Source of the DNA: Thermoflexus hugenholtzii JAD2
Lineage (GTDB): Bacteria; Chloroflexota; Anaerolineae; Thermoflexales; Thermoflexaceae
Reading direction: 5' to 3'
DNA length: 64,000 nt
Assembly: GCF_900187885.1 (NCBI RefSeq)
Contig: NZ_FYEK01000027.1
Span: 318,010-382,009 of the forward strand
Both the position numbers and the translations under genes were made by a program. The notes beneath the pieces are model-generated. The model worked only from the letters and a program-made list of their open reading frames with translations, was not told the DNA's origin and did not search any database. How positions within the stretch are numbered: position 1 is the first letter of the stretch; every line of letters starts with the position of its first letter. This document shows, piece by piece, positions 1 through 8,424 of the stretch.

Positions 1-8
1 CCCCGCTG

Positions 9-1334
9 ATGGGGGCCTTGGCCCTTACGGCGCGGGGCCGATGGCTGGCCCTGGGGGGGCTGAGCCTTCTGGCCTTCCCCGCCTTGCTTTTCCTTAGCCA
101 CTATTCGGTGGAGTTGATCGTTTTCGCTTCGCTGTTCATCCCCTTCACCCTCTCCACCGGATCCCAGAGCCCGCTGGTGGCCAGCCTGCTTCTCACGGCT
201 CTGTTCGGGGGGATCTGGCTGCTCCGCTTAGTCTTCGAACGGGAACGGGAGCGCTGGCCGAAGACCGCTGCCACTGTGCCTGTTCTCGGGTTCATGGTGG
301 TCTCGTTGGTTTCGTTTTTCTGGGGTGAGATCTGGCGGGATCCCATGATCCCCTCGTGGTTTCTGTTCCGGGCCCGCCTGGGCGGGTTGGGGGTGATGTG
401 GCTCTCCCCCCTGGCGTTCTGGCTGGCCGCCGCTCATCTGCGTCATCCCCGGCAGGTGGACCGGCTGGTCGGGATGTTCCTGATCGCCGGCGTCCTGGGG
501 GCGGTTCAGATCGTGGCCGGACGGCCGCTTTTCCCGTTTCTCAACACCGGCGGCCTGTTCCCGCTCTGGCTGTTCAGTTTCGGGGCGGCCCTCCTTCTGT
601 TCCGCCCGATGCCCTGGGGGCTCCGCATCGGCCTGGGCCTTCTCCTGGGGATCTGGGGATGGTATGTCCTGGTCCCGGGGATTTCCTGGATCAGCGGATG
701 GCTCCCGCCCATCGCCGCCCTTCTGGTCGTAGCCTGGCTGCGTTCCCGCAAGCTCTTCGCGCTTCTTGCGGCGCTCCTGCTGATCCTGGGGCTGCTTTAC
801 TGGGCGCCGCTCCGCTTCTGGGTGTTCGATTACAACTACGAGACCAGTGGGACCACCCGGCTTCAGGCGTGGGCGCGCAACTGGCAGGTCACGCGGGAGC
901 ACTTGCTGTTCGGGACGGGGCCGGCCGGATACGCGGCATATTACATGACTTACTTCCCGGATCAAGCGATGGCCACTCATAACAACTATCTCGATGTGCT
1001 CTCCCAGACCGGCTTGATCGGCATGGCCTTCTTCCTTTGGTTCCTCGTCGCCCTGGGGCGGGAGATCTATCGCATCTGGCGCTGGGCCGGGGTCTCCGAC
1101 GCGCAGGCCCGCGTCCTGGCGGCGGGGCTGATCGGCGGGTTCACCGGCCTGCTGCTGGCCATGGGTTTAGGGGACTGGTTCCTTCCCTTCCCCTACACTC
1201 AGACGATCGCCGGCTATCGCTACACCGTGTGGGGCTGGATCTTCGCCGGGGCGGCCGTGGCCATGGGCCACTACTACCGGAGCCTCCGGCTGCAACGGTT
1301 GCACGCCACCCGCATGCGGAGCTTTCGATCATGA
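9..1334 (+). CDS. O-antigen ligase / Wzy-like polymerase family membrane protein (5' end may lie outside the window)
   Basis: About 441 residues, almost entirely hydrophobic segments separated by short loops, as in polytopic WaaL/Wzy proteins that join or polymerise lipid-linked glycans on the outer face of the cytoplasmic membrane. Near residues 322-337 it carries HNNYLDVLSQTGLIG, the His-Asn...Glu/Gln-Thr-Gly-Leu pattern typical of the Wzy_C (O-antigen ligase) domain. The frame is open to the left edge, so the ATG at 9 may not be the true start. It overlaps the next gene by ATGA, placing it at the head or inside of the glycan operon that follows. Whether it acts as ligase or polymerase cannot be told from sequence. 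Confidence 0.75.
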   Translation: MGALALTARGRWLALGGLSLLAFPALLFLSHYSVELIVFASLFIPFTLSTGSQSPLVASLLLTALFGGIWLLRLVFERERERWPKTAATVPVLGFMVVSLVSFFWGEIWRDPMIPSWFLFRARLGGLGVMWLSPLAFWLAAAHLRHPRQVDRLVGMFLIAGVLGAVQIVAGRPLFPFLNTGGLFPLWLFSFGAALLLFRPMPWGLRIGLGLLLGIWGWYVLVPGISWISGWLPPIAALLVVAWLRSRKLFALLAALLLILGLLYWAPLRFWVFDYNYETSGTTRLQAWARNWQVTREHLLFGTGPAGYAAYYMTYFPDQAMATHNNYLDVLSQTGLIGMAFFLWFLVALGREIYRIWRWAGVSDAQARVLAAGLIGGFTGLLLAMGLGDWFLPFPYTQTIAGYRYTVWGWIFAGAAVAMGHYYRSLRLQRLHATRMRSFRS

Positions 1335-3730
1335 GGCCGACGGTCTCCGTGATCCTGGCCACCTATAACACGCGGGATCTCCTGGCCCGTTGCCTGGAGG
1401 CCCTCCCGGCGGCGCTGGAGGGCGTGGACTACGAGATATGGGTAGTGGACAACGGCTCCCAGGATGGCACGGCGGAGTGGCTGCGAACCGCGCATCCGGA
1501 GGTCCGGCTGATCCGCAACCCGGACAACCGAGGGTTCGCGGCGGCAAACAACCAAGCCATGGCGCAGGCTCGGGGACGCTATTTCCTGCTGCTGAACACA
1601 GACACGATCCCCCTTCCGGGCTCCCTCACGGCCTTGGTGGATTACCTGGAGGGACACCCCGAGGTCGGGATGGCGGGAGGGAACCTCCTGAACCCGGACG
1701 GCAGCCCTCAGGGGTGCGCCGCGGATTTCCCCACCCTGTGGACGGAGTTGCTCCTGCTGACGGGCCCTCTGGGGCGCTGGCTCCTCGGTTCTTCGTTCCC
1801 CTTCCATCCTCCGGCGGAATCCCCGATGCCGGTGGACTGGGTTTCCGGGGCGTGCCTCCTGGTCCGCCGGGAGGTCGTGGAGGCTATCGGAGGCCTTGAT
1901 GAGGGCTATTTCATGTATTCCGAAGAGGTGGACTGGTGCTGGCGGGCCCGACGGGCGGGATGGGAGGTTGTGGTCGTCCCTCCGGCTCGGGTGATCCATC
2001 TGGGCAGCGCTACAGCACGGCGAATGGACGGCTGGCGTCGGCGCTGGCTGTATGCCAGCAAGGCCCGCTTCCTCCGCCGAGCATATGGACCGATCCCGGC
2101 GGCCTGCTATGAGGCCGCAGTGTGGCTCACTACGCTTCTCAAATGGCTGGGGATGAGGCTGATGGGGCGTCCGGCGCAGGCCAAAGCCTACGGAGCGGTG
2201 ATCTTCCCCGAAGGAGGGCTGCGCTGGGCCCGGACCTTCCTCACCCCCACCGGCGGGTTTCTCGCCCTCCTCCTCTTCCTCAGCGCGATCTACACGTTCC
2301 CCCGGTGGGCGGACTGGAACCAGAACTCCCGTCTGGATCTGGTGCTGGCCCTGGTGGAGCAGGGGACGTTCCGCATCGATGCGTTTGTGGAGAACACGGG
2401 GGATTACGCCCTCGTGGACGGGCACTATTACAGCGACAAGGCGCCGGGCCTGGCCTTCGCGGCCGTTCCCATCTATGCGCTCCTGCACCGAGTGCTGGTC
2501 CACCCCCTGGCCGAACCCCTCGCCCGGTATCTGGAGGGATCCCCGGCTTTCCGGGCCACGCTGAACCCGGCCGGCACCGGGGTTTCGCCCTGGAAGGTCC
2601 GTTTCGCCATCGCCCTGGTGATCCTGAGCGCGCTGGTGGTGGCGCTGCCCTCGGCGACGATCGCTCTCTGGCTTCATGGGCTGCTGCGCCAGCGGTGGGG
2701 GACGCATCCGGCCACATGGATCGTCCCCCTGGCTTACGGTCTGGGCACGCCGGCTTTCGCATACGCCAACCTCTTCGTAGCCCACCAGTTCGTCGCCGCG
2801 CTGCTGATGGCCGCCTTCGCCCTGGCCTGGGGGATCCGGAGGGGCCTGCTCGGGGATGGCGGGCGGATCCTCCTGGGCTTCCTGCTGGCCTACGCCGGGA
2901 TCTCGGAGTATCCGGCCATCCTCATCGCTGCGGGGATCGCCGTGTATAGCATCGGGGGATGGGGTGGATCTCCTCGCCATCTGGCGCGACAAGCGCTGAT
3001 GCTTACTTTGGGAGGGCTCCCGCCGGTCCTCCTTGCTGCCTGGCATAACGCCGTGGTGTTCGGATCCCCCTTCCAGCTCGGCTACGCTTACTCTGCTCTC
3101 TGGCAGGATGTCCATCGGCGGGGGTTTTTCAGCCTGCGCGGGCCTTCCTTGGGGGCGCTGTGGGGGATCACCTTCAGCCCGTATCGCGGACTGTTCTTCC
3201 GCTCTCCTTTCCTGCTCTTAGGCCTCCCCGGGATCTGGCGGATGATCCGGGATCCGGGGTGGCGGGCGGAGGGATGGCTGGCCGCGTGGGCGGTCCTCAG
3301 TTTCATCGCCTTTAACGCTTCCTCGGTGATGTGGGATGGGGGCTACGCGGTGGGGCCTCGTTATCTGCTCCCAATGGTGCCGTTCCTGGCCCTGGGGGTG
3401 GGCTGGATCGCGCCGTCCTGGATGCGGAGCCGCGTCGGTGGCGGGCTGTTCTTGTTCTCCGTGCTCTGGAGCATGGGGATGGTGATGCTGGAGAGCCTGG
3501 CCGGCCAGCAATTCCCCCAGTATCAGCGGTTCCCGCTGGTGGACTACGTCTGGCCCCGCTGGCGGGAGGGAGACTTGGCGCGGAACTGGGGGGTGCTGCT
3601 CGGCCTGCGGGGCCTTCCCAGCCTGATCCCGTTGTTCCTCCTCTGGGGGTTCGGCCTCTGGCGGCTGATCCGTCCCACCGGGCCCGTGCTTCGGAGGATG
3701 GCGCCGGGGATCCCGGGAGGCTCTCGATGA
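1331..3730 (+). CDS. GT2 glycosyltransferase fused to a C-terminal polytopic membrane module
   Basis: 799 residues. Residues 1 to about 290 are a family 2 glycosyltransferase of the rhamnosyltransferase type: it opens with VSVILATYNTRDLLARCLEA, has the nucleotide-sugar motif LLLNTDTIPLPGS near residue 90, VSGACLLVRREVVEAIGGLDE and the acceptor-side EEVDWCWRARRAGW near 200. From about residue 310 the chain becomes a polytopic membrane protein with a first periplasm-side loop rich in polar residues (DWNQNSRLDL, YSDKAPG) resembling GT-C enzymes, which use polyprenyl-phosphate sugars. Start at 1331 gives the ATGA overlap with the upstream gene; a longer frame upstream is a shadow. Inference: a two-step enzyme that makes a lipid-linked sugar and transfers it, or a fused pair of transferases. 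The exact sugars are unknown. Confidence 0.75.
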   Translation: MRPTVSVILATYNTRDLLARCLEALPAALEGVDYEIWVVDNGSQDGTAEWLRTAHPEVRLIRNPDNRGFAAANNQAMAQARGRYFLLLNTDTIPLPGSLTALVDYLEGHPEVGMAGGNLLNPDGSPQGCAADFPTLWTELLLLTGPLGRWLLGSSFPFHPPAESPMPVDWVSGACLLVRREVVEAIGGLDEGYFMYSEEVDWCWRARRAGWEVVVVPPARVIHLGSATARRMDGWRRRWLYASKARFLRRAYGPIPAACYEAAVWLTTLLKWLGMRLMGRPAQAKAYGAVIFPEGGLRWARTFLTPTGGFLALLLFLSAIYTFPRWADWNQNSRLDLVLALVEQGTFRIDAFVENTGDYALVDGHYYSDKAPGLAFAAVPIYALLHRVLVHPLAEPLARYLEGSPAFRATLNPAGTGVSPWKVRFAIALVILSALVVALPSATIALWLHGLLRQRWGTHPATWIVPLAYGLGTPAFAYANLFVAHQFVAALLMAAFALAWGIRRGLLGDGGRILLGFLLAYAGISEYPAILIAAGIAVYSIGGWGGSPRHLARQALMLTLGGLPPVLLAAWHNAVVFGSPFQLGYAYSALWQDVHRRGFFSLRGPSLGALWGITFSPYRGLFFRSPFLLLGLPGIWRMIRDPGWRAEGWLAAWAVLSFIAFNASSVMWDGGYAVGPRYLLPMVPFLALGVGWIAPSWMRSRVGGGLFLFSVLWSMGMVMLESLAGQQFPQYQRFPLVDYVWPRWREGDLARNWGVLLGLRGLPSLIPLFLLWGFGLWRLIRPTGPVLRRMAPGIPGGSR

Positions 3731-5256
3731 GCTTCACAGCGGCGATGGTTCAGAGAGTGTTTCAGCGGTGGCGCGCGGTGGCCCTCCGGGGGATCAGATG
3801 GCCAGAGGGGTGGCTGATCCTCTTGGCGGTGGCCAGCCGGTGGCCGCTGCGGGGCCGCTGGCTGTATCACTGGGACTCGGTCAATTTCGCCCTCGCTTTG
3901 GATCACTTTGACGTGGCCCGGGGGCAACCGCACATCCCCGGCTATCCCCTGTATGTGGGTTTGGGACGGATCAGCCGCTGGATCTTCGGGGACCCCCAGA
4001 CGGCTCTGGTCGCCCTCAGCGTCGCGGGCACCGCCATGGCCGCGGTCCTGCTCTACCGGCTGGGGGAGGAGTGGATCGGGCCTGAGGCCGGGAAGTGGGC
4101 CGCCCTCTTCTGGCTGAGCAGCCCGCTGGTCTGGTTCTATGGGGAGATCGCGCTCCCCCACGCCCTGGACGCCGGATTCGTGCTGCTGGTGGTGTGGCTG
4201 GCGGGGCGGTGTGCCCGAGGGGAGCGGTGGCATCTCCCCCTCGCCGTGGCCCTGGCTGCCTCCTCAGGGCTTCGACCGCAGAACCTGCTTTTCCTCGGGC
4301 CGATCTTCCTCTGGGGGCTCCATGGCCAGCGATGGCGGGCGCGGGCGGAGGCGCTGATCGGCCTGGGCGGGTTGACCTTGCTGTGGTTGATCCCTCTGCT
4401 GGCCCTCAGCGGAGGGCCCGGGCGTTACCTGGAGATCACTCAGGCCTATAATGCGCATTTCTTGCCTTCCACCCTGGTCTTCGGGCCTGGAGGTCTTTCT
4501 GCGCTTCAGCGGAACCTGGGCAAGCTGGGGGCTTACACCGCCTATGGAGTCGCCGGCGCCGGGTTGCTCCTGATCGAGGGACTTCATGCCCTCCCTGTCC
4601 TTTTCCGAGGCCTTCCCGATCGATGGCGGACGGCGATGGGGTGGGGGCTCTGGGTGACGCCCGCCCTGATGTTTTACACGCTCATCCATATGGGGCAACA
4701 GGGGCTGGTGCTGGTGTTCCTCCCCGCGCTGCTCCTTCTGGCTGCGGCCCGCGCCGCGTGGGACAGGCGAAGGGGATGGGGGCTGGGCCTCGCTGGCCTG
4801 GCCCTGAACGTCGTCCTGTTCCTGGCCACCCCTGAGCGCCCCCTGGGCCCGGAGGGGATCCGATTGCTCAACCTCTCCACGCTGCGCCACCACGATGCGA
4901 CCATGGCAGGCCGGTTCGCCCTCCTGCGCGCGGAGTTCCCACCGGACCGAACCCGGATCGTGGCCTCCCAGTGGCGGTTCTTCGACTTCTATGCGCCGGA
5001 ATATCCGGTGCTCCCCTTCGGGCTGGAGGATCCGGCTGAGCGCCCCCGGGAGGAGCGCGTCTGGGTGCGGTTGGAATCCGAGGGGACAGGGTTCATCGTC
5101 CTCTTCGAGCCGGAGCTGACGCGCTGGGTCCTTCCGGGATCCCAGCCCTGGCGGTGGTGGACGTATGACGGTGTGAAGCTGCCGGGCTGGGCGTGGGCTC
5201 CGGGGGATCGCTGGGTCTACGGATCCGGGGGGTTCGGGCTGTTCCGGGGACCATGA
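3727..5256 (+). CDS. GT-C/GT39-like polytopic glycosyltransferase
   Basis: 509 residues, start fixed by the ATGA overlap with the preceding gene (ATG at 3727). After a short cytoplasmic N-terminus and one hydrophobic segment it has WDSVNFALALDHFDVARGQP followed by HIPGYPLYV, an acidic first external loop of the kind used by dolichyl/polyprenyl-phosphate sugar transferases (PMT, ArnT, GT39/GT83). Many hydrophobic segments follow, then a soluble C-terminal tail of about 110 residues facing outside. It sits in a run of five same-strand genes for surface glycan assembly. Family-level assignment is moderately sure; acceptor and donor cannot be read from sequence. Confidence 0.6.
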   Translation: MSFTAAMVQRVFQRWRAVALRGIRWPEGWLILLAVASRWPLRGRWLYHWDSVNFALALDHFDVARGQPHIPGYPLYVGLGRISRWIFGDPQTALVALSVAGTAMAAVLLYRLGEEWIGPEAGKWAALFWLSSPLVWFYGEIALPHALDAGFVLLVVWLAGRCARGERWHLPLAVALAASSGLRPQNLLFLGPIFLWGLHGQRWRARAEALIGLGGLTLLWLIPLLALSGGPGRYLEITQAYNAHFLPSTLVFGPGGLSALQRNLGKLGAYTAYGVAGAGLLLIEGLHALPVLFRGLPDRWRTAMGWGLWVTPALMFYTLIHMGQQGLVLVFLPALLLLAAARAAWDRRRGWGLGLAGLALNVVLFLATPERPLGPEGIRLLNLSTLRHHDATMAGRFALLRAEFPPDRTRIVASQWRFFDFYAPEYPVLPFGLEDPAERPREERVWVRLESEGTGFIVLFEPELTRWVLPGSQPWRWWTYDGVKLPGWAWAPGDRWVYGSGGFGLFRGP

Positions 5257-5275
5257 GGAGATCTCATCGGATCGG

Positions 5276-6934
5276 ATGGAGACGCAAATGATCGATGGAA
5301 TTCGATGGTTGGGCAGGAAGCATCGATGGGGGCTGGAGCTGGGGCTGTGGGCGGTTGGGATCGGTCTGGTCTCCAGCCTCCCTTACGTCGTCGGCTACCT
5401 CGCCATCGGCCCGGAGCGTCGCTTTATGGGGTTCGCCTTTAACGTGAGCGATCACGTGCAGTATTTCGCGTGGTGGCGGGCCTTTCAGCAGGGTTTCCTG
5501 GCGCCCAACCTGCTGACCCCCGAGCCCACGCCGGCGACCTATTTCAATCTGCTCTGGTGGCTCCTGGCCCAGGTCTCCCGGATCGCCGGGCTGGGCTACG
5601 AGGCCACGTATCAGGTGTTGCGCGTCCTCTCCATCCTGATAACGGTGGCCGTCCTGGGCCTTCTCTATCGCCGGGTGGCCCCCTCGGTTTCACAGGCCCG
5701 GGCGATGCTGGCCATGGCCCTGCTGGGGAGCGGCTTCGCCTGGTTGCATCCGGTGGTGAAACGTCTGCAGGGATGGCTTCCATTCCCCTCCCTGATGGCC
5801 CCTTATGTTCCTTCCATCGCGGAGCCCAACACCTTCTTTTCGGCCATCGCCTATCCCCATTTCCTGATCGCCCTGGCCTCCATCACAGCCATTCTCTGGC
5901 TGGCCTATGAAGGGATAGAGTGCGGCCGCTGGCGGGCCAGCCTGGGAGCTGGCCTGCTCGCCCTCTCCCTCAGCCTGCATCACACCTATGACCTGCTCAC
6001 CATTGGGGCGGTCCTCGGGGGATGGATCCTGTGGCGGATGATGACGCGCCGCTCCGTCCCATGGGCGGAGGGCGCTCACGCGGCGCTGGTGCTGGGGATG
6101 GCGGCTCCGGGGGCGCTCTACATGGCTTGGCTAACCCGCCAGGATCCCACGTGGCGGGAGGTGCTGGCCCAATTCGTCAACGCCGGGGTGTTCACGCCGC
6201 CCCCGCTGCAGCTCCTCCTGCTCCTGGGCCTTCCCTTCCTTCTGGCCCTCGTCGGCCTGGGGGATCCCCGGCGCTGGCGGGCCTGGACGCCTGTGGAGGC
6301 GTGGATGGGGGTGTGGTTCCTGGCCCATCCCCCCTTGGCGTATCTGCCCCTGAGCTTTCAGATCCATCTGCTGAACGGCTGGCAGGTTCCCATCGCCTAC
6401 TGGGCCGTGCGCGGCGTGGAGCGCATCGTCCAGCGGCGGCCCGCACTGACTTTCTCCCGGGGGATGCGATGGGCGTTGATCCTCTCTCTTCCGGCGAACC
6501 TCTATCTGCTGGGATGGCGCATCCTGGACTTGAGCCGGGGGCAGCCTCCTTACAGCCTGCATCGGGATGAAGTGGCCGCGCTGGATTGGGTGGCCGCGCA
6601 TGGCTGTGCGGACGGGGTGGTCATGGCCCCCGAGCCGGTGGGGGCTTTCGTCCCCATGTGGACTGGCTGCCGGGCCTTTCTCGCTCACTGGACCGGGACG
6701 CTGCGGTTTTTCGAGCGCCGGGAGCAGGTTCGCACTTTCTACAGCCCGGCGATGGGAGAGCCCGCGCGCCGGGCGCTGATCGAGCGCTATGGGATCACTC
6801 GGGTGATCGTAGGGGCGGATGGAGCTTCGCTGGAGGGGATCCCGTGGCTGATCCCCGTGTTCCAGCGCCCGCGTGCCGCAGTCTTTGTGGTTCAGATGGC
6901 CCGTGAAGGCGCAAGCCCGGGAGGAGCGCCATGA
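5276..6934 (+). CDS. Polytopic membrane protein, probable GT-C-type glycosyltransferase
   Basis: 552 residues from ATG 5276; an in-frame ATG at 5288 preceded by GGAG at a good distance is an equally likely start. It has about ten or more hydrophobic segments and a first external loop (FAFNVSDHVQYFAWWRAFQQGF) with acidic and aromatic residues like GT-C transferases, then a C-terminal soluble domain of roughly 110 residues containing DWVAAHGCADGVVMAPEPVG. I do not recognise a named family. The 4-bp ATGA overlap with the next gene and equal size class suggest it works with the two neighbouring membrane transferases in the same glycan pathway. Confidence 0.5.
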   Translation: METQMIDGIRWLGRKHRWGLELGLWAVGIGLVSSLPYVVGYLAIGPERRFMGFAFNVSDHVQYFAWWRAFQQGFLAPNLLTPEPTPATYFNLLWWLLAQVSRIAGLGYEATYQVLRVLSILITVAVLGLLYRRVAPSVSQARAMLAMALLGSGFAWLHPVVKRLQGWLPFPSLMAPYVPSIAEPNTFFSAIAYPHFLIALASITAILWLAYEGIECGRWRASLGAGLLALSLSLHHTYDLLTIGAVLGGWILWRMMTRRSVPWAEGAHAALVLGMAAPGALYMAWLTRQDPTWREVLAQFVNAGVFTPPPLQLLLLLGLPFLLALVGLGDPRRWRAWTPVEAWMGVWFLAHPPLAYLPLSFQIHLLNGWQVPIAYWAVRGVERIVQRRPALTFSRGMRWALILSLPANLYLLGWRILDLSRGQPPYSLHRDEVAALDWVAAHGCADGVVMAPEPVGAFVPMWTGCRAFLAHWTGTLRFFERREQVRTFYSPAMGEPARRALIERYGITRVIVGADGASLEGIPWLIPVFQRPRAAVFVVQMAREGASPGGAP

Positions 6935-8424
6935 GCCGGCTCGCGCGTGTGCTCCTGGTGGTCATGGGCGGGATCGGGTTAAGTGCCCTGGCCTTCTATC
7001 GGTTAGCGCTCTATCCTCCGACCTGGTTCGACGAGGGCTCTCACCTGCATGTGCCCAAAGCGCTGGTCCGCTGGGGGGTATACGCCGATTACAGCAGCGA
7101 GGGCTTCCGGTTCTCGGGGCCGATCCTGGGGGTCGGGCCCACCGTGCTGTTGCCGATCGCAGGCGCCTTCCAAGTGTTTGGGGTGGATCTGTGGCCGGCG
7201 CGCTGGGTGATGGCCGGTTACCTGCTGCTCACGGCCAGCCTGTTCTTCGCCATGGCGCGCCGCTGGGTTCCGGGATCCGGAGCGGCCTTCGCAACCCTCT
7301 GGTTCGTGTTCACGCGGAGCCTGGACACCGTGGCCTACGGGCGTCAGGTGCTGGGGGAGGTCCCGGCGATGGCCTTCCTGGCCCTGGGGCTGATCGGCTG
7401 GGCGCGGATGGCCCGGGATCGGTGGGGTGGGATCCTCATGGCGGGAGTCGGGTTCGGGCTGGCCCTGATCACCAAGAACCAGTGGGGCATCTTCCTCATT
7501 CCCGGCCTGCTGGCGATGGCGATCTTGGGGAAGGCGTTCTACCGGGAGCGGGCCTGGGCGGGGAACCTGGCGATCGCGGGGGTGGCCCTGGGGTTCTGGG
7601 GGGTCTGGCAGGGGATCCTGTGGGGCCTCCTGAACCCGGATCCGGTGCGGAGCCTGACGGAGCTGCGGGCCATCGCCGGTGGGAGCGTGATGGTGTTCCC
7701 CTCGCCGCGCATGGGAGCGACCGCCCGCAGCCTGCTCACCGTCTTCGACGGAGCCTTCCTCCCCTTCCTCCTGTATGTGGCGGCGCGGAGCGCCCAGCGG
7801 ACGCCGGAGGGGTATCGCTGGGGGATGATCGGGGTCTTGGCCGCCTTCAACATCGGATGGCTGGTGACCGCTTCGAACGGCTGGCTGCGCTACGCTTACC
7901 CGGGCCTGGCGCTCCTGAGCCTGGGAGCTGGTGGGATGCTGGAGGACCTCCGGAGGCAGGCAAAGAAGTCGTGGGGCCTTTCCGCGGCCCTGACCGCCTG
8001 GCTGGCGGTTCTGCTGCTCGGCTCCGCCGGGGTGGTGGCGGCGCGGATCGCCCGAGGCGGTGACGGCTCGGCCTTCGCGATGGCGCGCTATCTACGCGCC
8101 CATATCCCGGAGGCGGCGCGGATCGAGACGTGGGAGCCGGAGATGATGGTCCTCACGGATCATCGCTACCATCAGCCCCCTCAGCCCCTGCTGGATGTCG
8201 CCTCCCGCTTTATCTGGTTCGGTGGCCCGCCGCCCTCGGCCGTCTATCGCTGGGAGGCCAGCGATCCGGACTACGTGCTGGTGGGGGCGTTCGGGCGATG
8301 GGTGCAGCTGTATCGGGAGGTGGAGGAAAGCTGTCCGCCGATCGCCTCCTTCGGCCCTTATCGCCTGTATGCGCCCCGGGAGTGCACGATGCTTCGATCC
8401 GGAGATAGGAGCGTGCAGCCATGA
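6931..8424 (+). CDS. GT39-family (dolichyl-phosphate-mannose-like) glycosyltransferase
   Basis: 497 residues starting at the ATGA overlap at 6931. The N-terminal hydrophobic segment is followed by YPPTWFDEGSHLHVPKALV near residues 30-45; the Asp-Glu pair after the first membrane segment is the catalytic acidic motif of GT39/GT83 enzymes that transfer a sugar from a polyprenyl phosphate to protein or lipid outside the membrane. Multiple further hydrophobic segments run to about residue 390, then a soluble external tail with WEPEMMVLTDHRYHQPP. The stop overlaps the start of the sialidase-like gene by four bases, so translation is probably coupled. Confidence 0.7.
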   Translation: MSRLARVLLVVMGGIGLSALAFYRLALYPPTWFDEGSHLHVPKALVRWGVYADYSSEGFRFSGPILGVGPTVLLPIAGAFQVFGVDLWPARWVMAGYLLLTASLFFAMARRWVPGSGAAFATLWFVFTRSLDTVAYGRQVLGEVPAMAFLALGLIGWARMARDRWGGILMAGVGFGLALITKNQWGIFLIPGLLAMAILGKAFYRERAWAGNLAIAGVALGFWGVWQGILWGLLNPDPVRSLTELRAIAGGSVMVFPSPRMGATARSLLTVFDGAFLPFLLYVAARSAQRTPEGYRWGMIGVLAAFNIGWLVTASNGWLRYAYPGLALLSLGAGGMLEDLRRQAKKSWGLSAALTAWLAVLLLGSAGVVAARIARGGDGSAFAMARYLRAHIPEAARIETWEPEMMVLTDHRYHQPPQPLLDVASRFIWFGGPPPSAVYRWEASDPDYVLVGAFGRWVQLYREVEESCPPIASFGPYRLYAPRECTMLRSGDRSVQP

